Below are positions 10,046 through 18,464 of a DNA stretch of 64,000 nt, piece after piece (within the stretch, counting starts at the first letter, position 1; each line of letters starts with the position of its first letter). The stretch is taken from positions 1 through 64,000 of the forward strand of contig CAVUYZ010000003.1 of assembly GCA_963745865.1 (NCBI GenBank), in the 5' to 3' direction. This DNA is from JAHEDH01 sp963745865. Lineage in GTDB: Bacteria; Actinomycetota; Acidimicrobiia; Spongiisociales; ZC4RG35. The position numbers were made by a program, and so were the translations under genes. Below the pieces are notes generated by a model. That model saw nothing but the letters and a program-made list of their open reading frames with translations, made no database searches and was not told the DNA's origin.

Positions 10046-11470
10046 GTGGTTGAAACAAGAAAGGCAACCGGCCGGATCGTGAAGGTCGCTGGTCCAGTGG
10101 TCGACGCTGAGTTCCCGCCAGACGGGCTGCCGGAGATCCTTCACGCCGTCGAGATCGAATTCGAGTTCGGTGGTGAGAAGCGCGTCATCATCGCCGAAGT
10201 CGCCCAGCATCTCGGACACAACAAGATCAGGGCCATCTCGATGGCGCCGACCGACGGCCTGACCAGGGGCGCACCGGTCTACGACACCGGCTCGCCGATC
10301 ACTGTCCCGGTGGGTGACCAGGTCCTGGGCCACATCTTCAACGTCTACGGGAAGTCGCTGGACGCGCCAGACCTCGAGTTCGACGAGCGGTGGCCGATCC
10401 ATCGTGAGCCGCCGGCATTCGAAGATGTCGAGCCTCAGCGGAAGGTCTTCGAGACCGGCATCAAGGTACTCGATCTGGTCTGTCCCTATCTCGAGGGTGG
10501 AAAGATCGGTCTGTTTGGCGGTGCCGGTGTCGGCAAGACGGTGCTCATCCAGGAGATGATCAACCGCGTTGCCGGTCAGCACGGTGGTGTTTCGGTGTTC
10601 GCCGGCGTCGGGGAGCGGACCCGTGAGGGAACCGACCTCTTCCTCGAGATGAAAGAGGCCGAGGTTCTCGACAAGACCGCATTGGTGTTCGGCCAGATGG
10701 ACGAGCCACCCGGCGTGCGACTCCGCGTCGCCCTCTCGGCGCTGACCATGGCCGAATACTTCCGGGATGTGCAGAACCAGGACGTCCTGCTGTTCATCGA
10801 CAACATCTTCCGGTTCACACAGGCCGGCTCGGAGGTCTCGACGCTCCTCGGTCGGATGCCGTCGGAGGTCGGATACCAGCCGAACCTCGCCGGTGAGATG
10901 GGCGTCCTCCAGGAGCGGATCACATCGCTGAAGGGCCGGTCGATCACGTCGCTGCAGGCGATCTATGTGCCTGCCGACGACATCACCGACCCCGCCCCGC
11001 ACACCGCCTTCGCCCACCTCGACGCCACCACGGTGTTGTCCCGTCCGCTGACGGCCCTGGGCATCTACCCGGCCGTGGACCCGCTCGACTCGTCGTCGCG
11101 GGCCCTCGATCCGCAGATCGTGGGTGAGGAGCACTACACGGTCGCTGCCGAGGTCCAGCGGATCCTGCAGCGATACAAGGACCTGCAGGACATCATCGCC
11201 ATCCTCGGCATCGACGAGCTGTCGGAGGAGGACCGACTGGTCGTCGGTCGGGCGCGTCGGATTCAGCGCTTCCTGGCGCAGCCGATGTTCGTTGCGGAGA
11301 AGTTCACCGGGCAGGCGGGTATATACACGCCACTCGAGGAGACGATCGCGTCGTTCAAGGCGGTCATCGACGGCGAGATGGATGATTATCCGGAGCAGGC
11401 CTTCTACATGGTCGGCGGCAGGGAAGACGTCATGGAGAAGGCCCATGGCATGCAGAAGGTCGGAGCCTGA
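10046..11470 (+). CDS. atpD: ATP synthase F1 subunit beta
   Basis: Catalytic subunit of 474 residues. Walker A is GGAGVGKTVL near residue 157, the catalytic glutamate region is GVGERTREGTD, and Walker B is DVLLFIDNIFRF. The alpha/beta signature is PAVDPLDSSS. It starts with GTG after TTGGAGGAAA. The stop is two bases before atpC. Confidence 0.97.
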   Translation: MVETRKATGRIVKVAGPVVDAEFPPDGLPEILHAVEIEFEFGGEKRVIIAEVAQHLGHNKIRAISMAPTDGLTRGAPVYDTGSPITVPVGDQVLGHIFNVYGKSLDAPDLEFDERWPIHREPPAFEDVEPQRKVFETGIKVLDLVCPYLEGGKIGLFGGAGVGKTVLIQEMINRVAGQHGGVSVFAGVGERTREGTDLFLEMKEAEVLDKTALVFGQMDEPPGVRLRVALSALTMAEYFRDVQNQDVLLFIDNIFRFTQAGSEVSTLLGRMPSEVGYQPNLAGEMGVLQERITSLKGRSITSLQAIYVPADDITDPAPHTAFAHLDATTVLSRPLTALGIYPAVDPLDSSSRALDPQIVGEEHYTVAAEVQRILQRYKDLQDIIAILGIDELSEEDRLVVGRARRIQRFLAQPMFVAEKFTGQAGIYTPLEETIASFKAVIDGEMDDYPEQAFYMVGGREDVMEKAHGMQKVGA

Positions 11471-11472
11471 CG

Positions 11473-11840
11473 GTGGCGAAGTCCTTCACTGTCGACGTCG
11501 TCTCACCAGATCGACGATTGTGGCAGGGCGAGGCGACGTTTCTCGTCGCCAAGACGCCGGAGGGCGAGATCGGCATCCTGGCCGATCATGAGCCACTCAT
11601 GGGTGCGCTGGTCACGTCTGCGGTCACGGTCGACGGTGTCGACGGTGATCAAACCGTCATCGCCGTCCACGGTGGCTTCATCCAGGTACTGGACAATCAG
11701 GTGACCCTGTTGACCGACCGAGCCCAGATCGCCACCGGCGGAAAGGAAGCCGGCATCGAAGCAGCTGCCGTTCTCGCCGCCGAAGAGGCTGACGAGGCTG
11801 AAAGACCGAAGAGGCTGACGAGGCCGAATCCGGGGAGTAG
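11473..11840 (+). CDS. atpC: ATP synthase F1 subunit epsilon (3' end frameshifted)
   Basis: Regulatory F1 subunit. The N-terminal beta-sandwich is clear: FTVDVVSPDRRLWQGEATFL, then TPEGEIGILADHEPLMGAL. As sequenced, the frame runs on to 11910 through a terminator hairpin, which is implausible. Removing one A and one C at about 11800-11808 restores an acidic repeat-like tail (EEADEAEDEEADEAESGE) and a TAG at 11838-11840, just before the hairpin. The corrected protein is about 121 residues, normal for the family. Confidence 0.85.
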
Positions 11841-11865
11841 GCCCGGTCCGATGATTGCGAAGGAT

Positions 11866-11890
11866 GGGGTCGCCCGATACGGGCGACCCC
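11866..11890 (+). terminator. Terminator of the atp operon
   Basis: A perfect 10-bp stem (GGGGTCGCCC with GGGCGACCCC) closes a GATAC loop, 25 bases after the inferred atpC stop. Few T residues follow, as is common in high-GC actinobacteria. Confidence 0.7.
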
Positions 11891-11957
11891 TCGTCGCGTC
11901 ATTGCGATAGGCGTGCCGCGATGCGTGCGTGCTGCGTCGTTGGCGTGGCCGTTGCAG

Positions 11958-12395
11958 TCAGTCGAACGTGGAGACCATCTCGTGGACTCGTTTCGGGAGA
12001 CCAGCACCGACGGTGGCCGAGACCAGACCCCACATCATCGAGGCTAGGAACGACTTTGACGTCACTCGCATGGAGACGTCGAGGGTCGTTCCCCCGTGAT
12101 CGGAGACCGAGAGGGAAACGGTGAGGCGCGCTCCGATCTCGGTGGTCTCGACATCAACCACCATTTCGGTATTGGGATCAGCGGCGATGGTCACTGCGGT
12201 CCCCGGGTAATCGCGCCCTCCGATGGTGCTCACGAACTCGAAGCCTTCCAGTAGGCCGCGAGGGTCGAACCGGGGATCGGAGATCCGGTCGATGCCTCCC
12301 ATGGCTTTCCACTTGTCGGGGTCCTGGAGGTGACTCCACACGCGCTCGACAGCAACGTCGCTCGCGGCGGTGTGATCGAAGACATCGGTCGGCAC
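11958..12395 (-). CDS. SRPBCC (START-like) family protein
   Basis: About 145 residues with the pattern of a polyketide-cyclase/START-like ligand-binding fold: an early AVERVWSHLQDPDKW segment, a central beta-rich region (TEMVVDVETTEIGARLTVSL) and a long C-terminal helix (LVSATVGAGLPKRVHEMVSTF). Ligand and role are unknown. The GTG at 12395 fits the family's usual start and has a TATCCT -10-like box 7 bases upstream. A longer reading from 12518 is open but adds arginine- and histidine-rich sequence that does not look like protein. Confidence 0.65.
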   Translation of the reverse strand: MPTDVFDHTAASDVAVERVWSHLQDPDKWKAMGGIDRISDPRFDPRGLLEGFEFVSTIGGRDYPGTAVTIAADPNTEMVVDVETTEIGARLTVSLSVSDHGGTTLDVSMRVTSKSFLASMMWGLVSATVGAGLPKRVHEMVSTFD

Positions 12396-12402
12396 CGCGG
12401 TC

Positions 12403-12408
12403 AGGATA
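12403..12408 (-). promoter_or_regulatory. Putative -10 box (TATCCT) for a leaderless start at 12395
   Basis: TATCCT on the minus strand lies 7 bases before the GTG at 12395, and no Shine-Dalgarno sequence lies between. Confidence 0.4.
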
Positions 12409-12488
12409 GGAGCCGTCGGCAGGCGGTGCCCGCTGACGCTCGAGAGGCGGCGATGGCACGGTTCAACATGGTGGCTCGTGACGCGGAA

Positions 12489-12524
12489 GTCGGGATGGCG
12501 ACCCCCAAAGTACGCCATCCCGAC
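12489..12524. repeat. Perfect 12-bp inverted repeat between divergent genes
   Basis: GTCGGGATGGCG at 12489-12500 is repeated inverted as CGCCATCCCGAC at 12513-12524 around a 12-base loop. It lies in the 294-base gap between the SRPBCC gene and the PIG-L gene. It could be an operator or an RNA hairpin; no T-tract follows on either strand. The rest of the gap holds no gene that I can support. Confidence 0.45.
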
Positions 12525-12676
12525 CCCGCATCCCGGAGGAGGGATTCATATGTGTCGTCGACCGTTGTCGACAGTCGGCAATGTACGACGCCAACGTGTC
12601 GTCAATGTGAACGGCCGTCGGCGGGATGATGAATCCGCCCCGGACGGTCGCGATGAGGATGCGGATGGCGGACCAC

Positions 12677-12682
12677 TATCGT
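12677..12682 (+). promoter_or_regulatory. Putative -10 box (TATCGT) for a leaderless start at 12690
   Basis: TATCGT lies 7 bases before the ATG at 12690. This spacing argues for that ATG rather than the in-frame GTG at 12681, which overlaps the box. Confidence 0.4.
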
Positions 12683-12689
12683 GCCTGGC

Positions 12690-13535
12690 ATGCCAGGACT
12701 CCTCGCATTCCATGCACATCCCGACGACGAAGTGAGCAGCACCGGCGGCACACTCCATCGGTACGTCACCGCGGGAGAGCAGGTGGTCGTTGTGACGGCG
12801 ACCGATGGAGCGGAAGGCGAGATCCACAACTACGACGACCCCGACTCGATCAAGCCCCGACTGGCAGAAATGCGACGGGACGAGATCGCTGCGGCGATGT
12901 CGATCCTCGGCGTCGAGCATCACCGGTTCCTTGGATATCGGGACTCCGGAATGATGGGTGAGGCCTCCAACGCGCACCCTGATTCCTTCTGGCAGGCGGA
13001 CTTCATGGAAGCCACCGCCAGGTTGATCCGGCACATCCGGGCGTTTCAGCCCGAGGTGATGGTCATCTACGACCCCTTCGGCGGCTACGGGCATCCCGAT
13101 CATGTCAATGTCCACCGGGTCGGGATGGCAGCCTATGCCGGGGCCCCCGACCTCTCACGGTTTCCGCTCGAGGAGGCCGAGTCGGTGTGGCAGCCCTCCA
13201 AGCTGTACTGGGTGACGTGGCCTCGAAGCCGCACTCGGAAGTTCGCGCAGCTCAGATTCGAGGCCGGGATGATCGATCAGGAAGCGTTCGATCGGATGCA
13301 GAACGCCGGCACCCCTGACGAGCACGTCACCTGTTTCATCGACATCGTCGAGTTCCTCGACGTCAAGGAGAAGGCACTTCGAGCGCATCGAAGCCAGATC
13401 CCAGAGGACTGGTTCATGTTGACCGTCCCCGAAGAGCTCAAGGCCGAGACCCTTGGCAAGGAGTCGTTCGTCAAGGTGTTCGATCGCACCGGCGGGGTCG
13501 GCCGAGAGGACGACCTCTTCGCCGGCCTCCGCTGA
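12690..13535 (+). CDS. PIG-L/LmbE family deacetylase, mycothiol conjugate amidase-like
   Basis: Zinc hydrolase of about 281 residues. The metal motif HAHPDDE is near residue 6 and the second metal site is GHPDHVNVH near residue 130. Between them are GAEGEIHNY and HHRFLGYRDSGM, which resemble Mca, the amidase that splits mycothiol S-conjugates, more than MshB. The substrate could therefore be a mycothiol conjugate (inference). The stop is one base before the ATG of the next methyltransferase, so the two are co-transcribed. Confidence 0.85.
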   Translation: MPGLLAFHAHPDDEVSSTGGTLHRYVTAGEQVVVVTATDGAEGEIHNYDDPDSIKPRLAEMRRDEIAAAMSILGVEHHRFLGYRDSGMMGEASNAHPDSFWQADFMEATARLIRHIRAFQPEVMVIYDPFGGYGHPDHVNVHRVGMAAYAGAPDLSRFPLEEAESVWQPSKLYWVTWPRSRTRKFAQLRFEAGMIDQEAFDRMQNAGTPDEHVTCFIDIVEFLDVKEKALRAHRSQIPEDWFMLTVPEELKAETLGKESFVKVFDRTGGVGREDDLFAGLR

Positions 13536-13536
13536 C

Positions 13537-14355
13537 ATGGCCGCTGCCGAGCAGTGGCGCCGACAGCTGGAGCAATGGGCGATTCCTGACGAACTCCTCG
13601 CCCGTGTCGAAGAGTCTCCCTACGGCTGGTCCCAGGCACTCTGGAAGCGGCGGAGTCGGGCGTCGGAGGCGAGCCCTGAGTCTCCAACCGTCGGGATCGT
13701 TGCCGACCTTCTTCCCATGCCCGGCACTGTCCTGGACATCGGAATCGGGCGGGGTCGGGCGTCGCTTCCGCTGGCACAGCTCGAGCACCGGCTGATCGGC
13801 GTAGACGAGAGCATCGAGATGCTCGAAGGTCTGTCGGAGGACGCTGCGGCGCTGGGGGTGGAGGTCGAGCGCTATCAGGGTCGCTGGCCGGACGTCGCCT
13901 CGGCCGTCCCATCCGCCGACGTGGTGATGGCTGCCAATGTCGCGTACAACGTCCAGGACATCGAACCGTTCCTCCAAGCCGCACTCGATCACGCGACAGT
14001 GGCTCTGGTCCTCGAGGTGACCGATCGGCACCCGTGGGCCCATCTCGGGCCTCTCTATCGGGAGGTGCACGGGATCGACCGTCCCGACGGTCCGACCGCT
14101 GCTGATCTCATCGTTGTCGTGTCCGAGGTGCTTGGACGACCCTCCGAGGTGCATCGGTGGGAGCGGCCCGGACAGATGTGGTTCGAGTCCTGGGAGGAGC
14201 TGATCGACCACTACGGTCGACGCCTGGTGGTGCCCGCTTCCGAACGTGTGCGGCTCCGGCCGATTCTCGAGCCGCACGTGAGCAGGGACGCGAGTGGCCA
14301 TCTCAGGGTGAGCGCTGACACAACCGGCTTCACGACCCTCGTGGTTCCGGCGTGA
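13537..14355 (+). CDS. Class I SAM-dependent methyltransferase
   Basis: About 272 residues. Motif I is VLDIGIGRGRASLPL near residue 65. An acidic residue ending strand 2 (LIGVDES) follows, then a motif IV-like ADVVMAANVAYNV. The last third is a variable substrate region ending in a beta-hairpin-like DTTGFTTLVVPA. The substrate is unknown. The ATG at 13537 follows the deacetylase stop directly; the frame is open further upstream but overlaps that gene. Confidence 0.8.
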   Translation: MAAAEQWRRQLEQWAIPDELLARVEESPYGWSQALWKRRSRASEASPESPTVGIVADLLPMPGTVLDIGIGRGRASLPLAQLEHRLIGVDESIEMLEGLSEDAAALGVEVERYQGRWPDVASAVPSADVVMAANVAYNVQDIEPFLQAALDHATVALVLEVTDRHPWAHLGPLYREVHGIDRPDGPTAADLIVVVSEVLGRPSEVHRWERPGQMWFESWEELIDHYGRRLVVPASERVRLRPILEPHVSRDASGHLRVSADTTGFTTLVVPA

Positions 14356-14517
14356 GCGAGCCGGCAACCCCGTCGGCGGATCCGTTCATCGCCGTCTGAT
14401 CCACACTGAATCGCCGAATCCCAGCCATTCGAATACAGTTGTGACTTCTCCATCGGGATGAGCGGCTGCTGCCGCGCCCGTCGAGATCATGAAGCCTCGT
14501 CCTGAATGTGAACCCGC

Positions 14518-16116
14518 ATGCTCATCGTCCGTGACCTCAAGATCGAAACCGGTCCGCGCCTCCTCGTCGAGGGGGCGAGCTTCAGCGTGCAGCCGGGCGA
14601 TCGCATGGGCCTCGTCGGTCGGAACGGAGCCGGCAAGACCACGTTGATGCGCACGCTGGTCGGCGAGCTCGAACCGTCGGAGGGGCGGATCGCCCGAACC
14701 GGACGCCTCGGCTACTTCTCACAGGAAGCGGTGCTGCCGGATCTCGAGCGACCAGGGATGACCGCACTCGAGCGGATTCTCTCGGCCCGTGAGATCGGTG
14801 CGATGCAGCACCGGATCGAGGAAACGCGGATCGCCATGGAGGCATCCGACGACGATGAACGCGATCGGATGATTCATCGATTCGCTCGACTCCAGGACGA
14901 ATTCGATGCCAGGGGCGGATACGTCGCCGAAGCCGAGGCGAAACGGACTGCCGCCAGTCTCGGGATCGACAACGACGACCTCGCCCAGCCTGTTGCGTCG
15001 ATGTCGGGTGGCCAACGTCGGCGCGTCGAGCTCGCCAGGATCCTGTTTTCGGAGACCGACGTTCTGCTGCTGGACGAGCCGACCAACCATCTCGACCTCG
15101 ACGCAAAGCAGTGGCTGGTGGAATACCTGAGCGGCTATCGGGGTGCGCTCCTCGTCGTGTCCCATGATCTCCCGCTCCTCGACTCCGGCATCACATCGGT
15201 CCTGGCGCTCGAGCACCAGACGATCGAGACGTATCGCGGCAACTACTCGTCATATCTCGTCGAGCGGGAGGCTCGGCGCGAGCAGCGAGCGCGAGAGCGG
15301 AAGCACCAGGAAGCCGACATCGCCCGACTCGAGGCGAATGTCAGGCGTTTCAGTGGTTCGACGCAGAGGATGGCGAGAGTTGCGAAGTCCATGGAGACCC
15401 GGGCGGAACGGCTCAAGCGCGAGCTGGTCGACGTCCAGCGGCGCGGCAAGGACGTGACCGTGCGATTCCCCGAGCCCGAGAAGTCGGGTCGGACCCCGTT
15501 GGTCGGAACAGGCCTGACGAAGTCGTACGGCGAGAACCTGGTGTTCGTGGACGTCGACGTCGACCTCGAGCGAGGGGAGACGGCGATGATCATGGGGCTG
15601 AATGGGGCCGGGAAGACGACGCTGCTCCGGATCCTCGCCGGAGAAGAGACCTCGGATCTCGGCGGTGTCGAGCTCGGCCACAACACTGCGGTCGGGTATT
15701 ACGCGCAGGAGCACGAGCAGATCATTGCCGGCGAGACGGTCCTGGATCACATGCGGCGAGTGTCAGGGCTCCCGGATCTGCAGCTCCGCTCGTTGCTCGG
15801 CCACTTTCTGCTCGCCGACAAGGTCGACCAGGATGCGAACACGCTCTCAGGCGGAGAGAAGACCAAGCTGGTTCTCGCCATGCTGATGACATCGCGACCG
15901 AACGTGCTCCTGCTCGACGAGCCGACGAACAACCTCGATCCTCAGGCCAAGGAGGCGCTTCTCGAGGCGCTTCTCGGGTACACAGGCACGATCGTTCTCG
16001 TCTCTCACGACACCGACTTCGTCGCGGAGCTGTTTCCCGATCGGGCGATCATGATGCCCGAAGGCTCGATGCACTACTTCGACGAGTCGATGCTCGAGTT
16101 GGTGGCACTCGCCTGA
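14518..16116 (+). CDS. ABC-F family ATPase
   Basis: Soluble protein of 532 residues with two ABC ATPase domains and no membrane part. The first has GRNGAGKTTL near residue 37, MSGGQRRRVELARIL and LLLDEPTNHLD. The second has GLNGAGKTTL near residue 360, LSGGEKTKLVLAMLM and LLLDEPTNNLD. The charged linker at residues 245-310 (REARREQRARERKHQEADIA) is typical of ribosome-acting ABC-F proteins (EttA/Uup type). It is most likely a translation or ribosome-protection factor. A TACAGT -10-like box is at 14434. Confidence 0.9.
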   Translation: MLIVRDLKIETGPRLLVEGASFSVQPGDRMGLVGRNGAGKTTLMRTLVGELEPSEGRIARTGRLGYFSQEAVLPDLERPGMTALERILSAREIGAMQHRIEETRIAMEASDDDERDRMIHRFARLQDEFDARGGYVAEAEAKRTAASLGIDNDDLAQPVASMSGGQRRRVELARILFSETDVLLLDEPTNHLDLDAKQWLVEYLSGYRGALLVVSHDLPLLDSGITSVLALEHQTIETYRGNYSSYLVEREARREQRARERKHQEADIARLEANVRRFSGSTQRMARVAKSMETRAERLKRELVDVQRRGKDVTVRFPEPEKSGRTPLVGTGLTKSYGENLVFVDVDVDLERGETAMIMGLNGAGKTTLLRILAGEETSDLGGVELGHNTAVGYYAQEHEQIIAGETVLDHMRRVSGLPDLQLRSLLGHFLLADKVDQDANTLSGGEKTKLVLAMLMTSRPNVLLLDEPTNNLDPQAKEALLEALLGYTGTIVLVSHDTDFVAELFPDRAIMMPEGSMHYFDESMLELVALA

Positions 16117-16123
16117 CAGGCGC

Positions 16124-16633
16124 TCAGTTCAGTGCGAGACCGAGCCCGGCCAAGGCGACGCCGACGGCGAGTAGCAACAGCACGATCGGAATCACGATGA
16201 TCGCAAATGGGAGAAGGACGGCGGCGATCGATGCCCCATCGCTGAGCCCGGCGACCACCCTCATTCCGCGGATCTGGATGATGATCGAGTAGATGATCCC
16301 GAGGATGCCCAGGAAGGGGATCAAGCCGAGCGCGAACGGGGCGGCGGAATAGCCGATCGGACGGACGAGCTCGATGTAGGGAGCGGTGCCACCGAACAGC
16401 TTGCTGCTGACAAAGAGGATCCCGGACCAGATGAAGAGGCCGATGATCCCGCCGATCGCCGACGAGATCAGCCGTCCGACGAAGTTTCCTTCTCCGAGGA
16501 GCGATCCGATGATCGATGCGATCGCCGCGACCGTCATCGCCTGGCCTGTGGCGGAATCGTCGTTGGCGATCTCCGAGAAGACCGTCGAGTCGAGTGTCAG
16601 GACTCGGCGAAGTCGGTCGATGATGAGATCCAC
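16124..16633 (-). CDS. Yip1-domain membrane protein
   Basis: 169 residues with about four or five membrane helices after a short cytoplasmic start (DLIIDRLRRVLTLDSTVF). This start, the YIELVRPIGYSAAPF segment and the following helices match the Yip1/YIP1-like family. Function is unknown. The GTG start is preceded by AAAGGGG. It is convergent with the ABC-F gene, with seven bases between stops. Confidence 0.7.
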   Translation of the reverse strand: MDLIIDRLRRVLTLDSTVFSEIANDDSATGQAMTVAAIASIIGSLLGEGNFVGRLISSAIGGIIGLFIWSGILFVSSKLFGGTAPYIELVRPIGYSAAPFALGLIPFLGILGIIYSIIIQIRGMRVVAGLSDGASIAAVLLPFAIIVIPIVLLLLAVGVALAGLGLALN

Positions 16634-16743
16634 GGTTCTACCCCTTTGTCGGTCGTTGGCCCTGGAGATGCTACGTGGTGGATGACGGGCGCGGCGTCTC
16701 CACTCCCGTTGGGATCACGCGACGTTGCGCCTGCTGGATGCAG

Positions 16744-16749
16744 TACTGT
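16744..16749 (+). promoter_or_regulatory. Putative -10 box (TACTGT) for a leaderless start at 16757
   Basis: TACTGT lies 7 bases before the ATG at 16757, and no ribosome site lies between. Confidence 0.4.
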
Positions 16750-16756
16750 CCGGCTG

Positions 16757-17431
16757 ATGGGACCGATGACCGATTACGTGCAGGGAGAGTTGTCCCGTCA
16801 CCGTGATTCGGGCGCGGCGACGGCCATGGCCGCGTACATGAAGACCGACATGCCGTTCTATGGCGTGCGGGCGCCCGATCGGCGGCCGATCCGCCGGGAG
16901 ATGACCAGGTTGTACCCGCCCGCAGACGTCGAGGAGTACCGCAGTCAGGTGCTGGCGCTGTGGGAACTACCACATCGGGAGGAGAAGTATCTGGCGATCG
17001 ACCTCGCCGGCAGCTATCCGCAGTTCATCGTTCGGGAGAACCTGGACCTGTACCGGCGGTTGATCGTCGATGGCGCCTGGTGGGATCTGGTCGACGGGGT
17101 GGCGGTCGATCTCGTGGGTCGCGTGATGCGCACCGATCCGGAGGTCGTGGCTCCGGTGCTGCGGCAGTGGATCGTATCCGATGACCTGTGGCTCCGGCGG
17201 GCGGCGCTCATCTGTCAGAACAAGTCGCGAGACAAGACCGACGTCGCTCTGCTCCGAGAGTTCATCGACGCGACCGCACACGAGAAGGAGTTCTTCATTC
17301 GCAAGGCGATCGGGTGGGCGCTGCGGGAGTACTCGAGAACCGACCCCGAGACCGTGAGGGCCTATCTGGACGAGATGGGAGATCGGTTGTCTGGCCTCAG
17401 TCGACGCGAGGCAGCCAAGCATCTGCCCTGA
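16757..17431 (+). CDS. DNA alkylation repair enzyme, AlkD-like
   Basis: Helical HEAT-like DNA glycosylase of about 224 residues. Family landmarks are YMKTDMPFYGVRAPDRRPI near residue 21, the active-site stretch AWWDLVDGVAVDLVG, WLRRAALICQ, and FFIRKAIGWALREYSRTDP near the C-terminus. It is predicted to remove N3- and N7-alkylpurines. The start at 16757 is chosen for the TACTGT box 7 bases upstream. It stands alone, convergent with korB. Confidence 0.9.
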   Translation: MGPMTDYVQGELSRHRDSGAATAMAAYMKTDMPFYGVRAPDRRPIRREMTRLYPPADVEEYRSQVLALWELPHREEKYLAIDLAGSYPQFIVRENLDLYRRLIVDGAWWDLVDGVAVDLVGRVMRTDPEVVAPVLRQWIVSDDLWLRRAALICQNKSRDKTDVALLREFIDATAHEKEFFIRKAIGWALREYSRTDPETVRAYLDEMGDRLSGLSRREAAKHLP

Positions 17432-17453
17432 TCGGTTCCCGCAGGCGATTCCC

Positions 17454-18464
17454 TCAGTGGACTTCCCAGGTCCCGCGTGAGGCGAGCAGTTTCTGGAGGT
17501 CGCCGGGACCGCGTTGCGCCTGCGCGTCGATCAGCTGGGCCGACATCCGGGACTCGTAGGTGGGACGGTCGACGTTTCGGAAGATCCCGAGCGGCGTAGG
17601 CCCGTTGGGCGTATGGCTCAGACGGCTCAAGGCGAAAGCGATGGTCGGGTCCTGTCGGGCCGGATCGTGAACCAGGATCTCGGACGGATCGACCGAGGAG
17701 CGGTCGACGATGTGCGCCGAACCGTCGCGGAACACCACGGCATGCTCGTCCTCCTGTCCGAAGACGATTGGCTCGCCCGCCTGGAGGTTGATGCGATTGT
17801 GCTCGCGCTCACCCTTGCCTGTCAGGGTGATGAACGCCTTGTCGTTGAACACGTTGCAGTTCTGATAGATCTCGATGAGAGCGGAGCCCTGATGCTCGTA
17901 CGCCGCCTTCAGGAGCGACTGGGTGTGGTTCCTGTCCATGTCCAGCGTGCGGCCGACGAAGCTCGCTTCAGCGCCGAGCGCCAACGACACCGGGTTGAAT
18001 GGATAGTCGATCGACCCCATCGGACTCGACTTGGTGTGCTTTCCGGTCTCTGAGGTGGGAGAGTATTGGCCCTTTGTCAACCCGTAGATCTGGTTGTTGA
18101 ACAGCAAGATCTTGATGTTCATGTTGCGGCGCAGGGCGTGGATCAGGTGGTTGCCACCGATGGAGAGCGCGTCGCCGTCGCCGGTGATCACCCAGACCGA
18201 GAGATCAGGACGGCTGGCGCTGAGGCCGCTGGCGATTGCCGGAGCCCGCCCGTGAATCGTGTGCATGCCGTAGGTGTTCATGTAGTAGGGAAAGCGCGAC
18301 GAGCACCCGATCCCAGAGATGAACACGATGTTCTCCCGGGCGACGCCCATCTCGGCCATGAACCCCTGGACCGATGCCAGGATCGTGTAGTCGCCACAGC
18401 CAGGGCACCATCTGACCTCTTGATCGGTCTGGAAGTCGGCTCGTGTGTAGGTGGGAGCGGTCAT
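17454..18464 (-). CDS. korB: 2-oxoacid:ferredoxin oxidoreductase beta subunit
   Basis: Thiamine-diphosphate and [4Fe-4S] subunit of 336 residues. Cluster cysteines are in RWCPGCGDY and ISGIGCSSRFP. The ThDP/Mg motif is TGDGDALSIGGNHLIHA, followed by LLFNNQIYGLTKGQYSPTS. It pairs with korA, whose stop overlaps the korB ATG (ATGA). The likely reaction is 2-oxoglutarate + CoA to succinyl-CoA + CO2 with reduced ferredoxin, as in the two-subunit mycobacterial KOR. This is the oxygen-tolerant type. Confidence 0.93.
   Translation of the reverse strand: MTAPTYTRADFQTDQEVRWCPGCGDYTILASVQGFMAEMGVARENIVFISGIGCSSRFPYYMNTYGMHTIHGRAPAIASGLSASRPDLSVWVITGDGDALSIGGNHLIHALRRNMNIKILLFNNQIYGLTKGQYSPTSETGKHTKSSPMGSIDYPFNPVSLALGAEASFVGRTLDMDRNHTQSLLKAAYEHQGSALIEIYQNCNVFNDKAFITLTGKGEREHNRINLQAGEPIVFGQEDEHAVVFRDGSAHIVDRSSVDPSEILVHDPARQDPTIAFALSRLSHTPNGPTPLGIFRNVDRPTYESRMSAQLIDAQAQRGPGDLQKLLASRGTWEVH

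Noticed and set aside
12550..12735. Possible 61-residue gene with GGAGGAGGG before an ATG at 12550
   Set aside because: Arginine-rich, low-information sequence, and it overlaps the start of the PIG-L gene by 46 bases. The ribosome-like site alone is not enough support.
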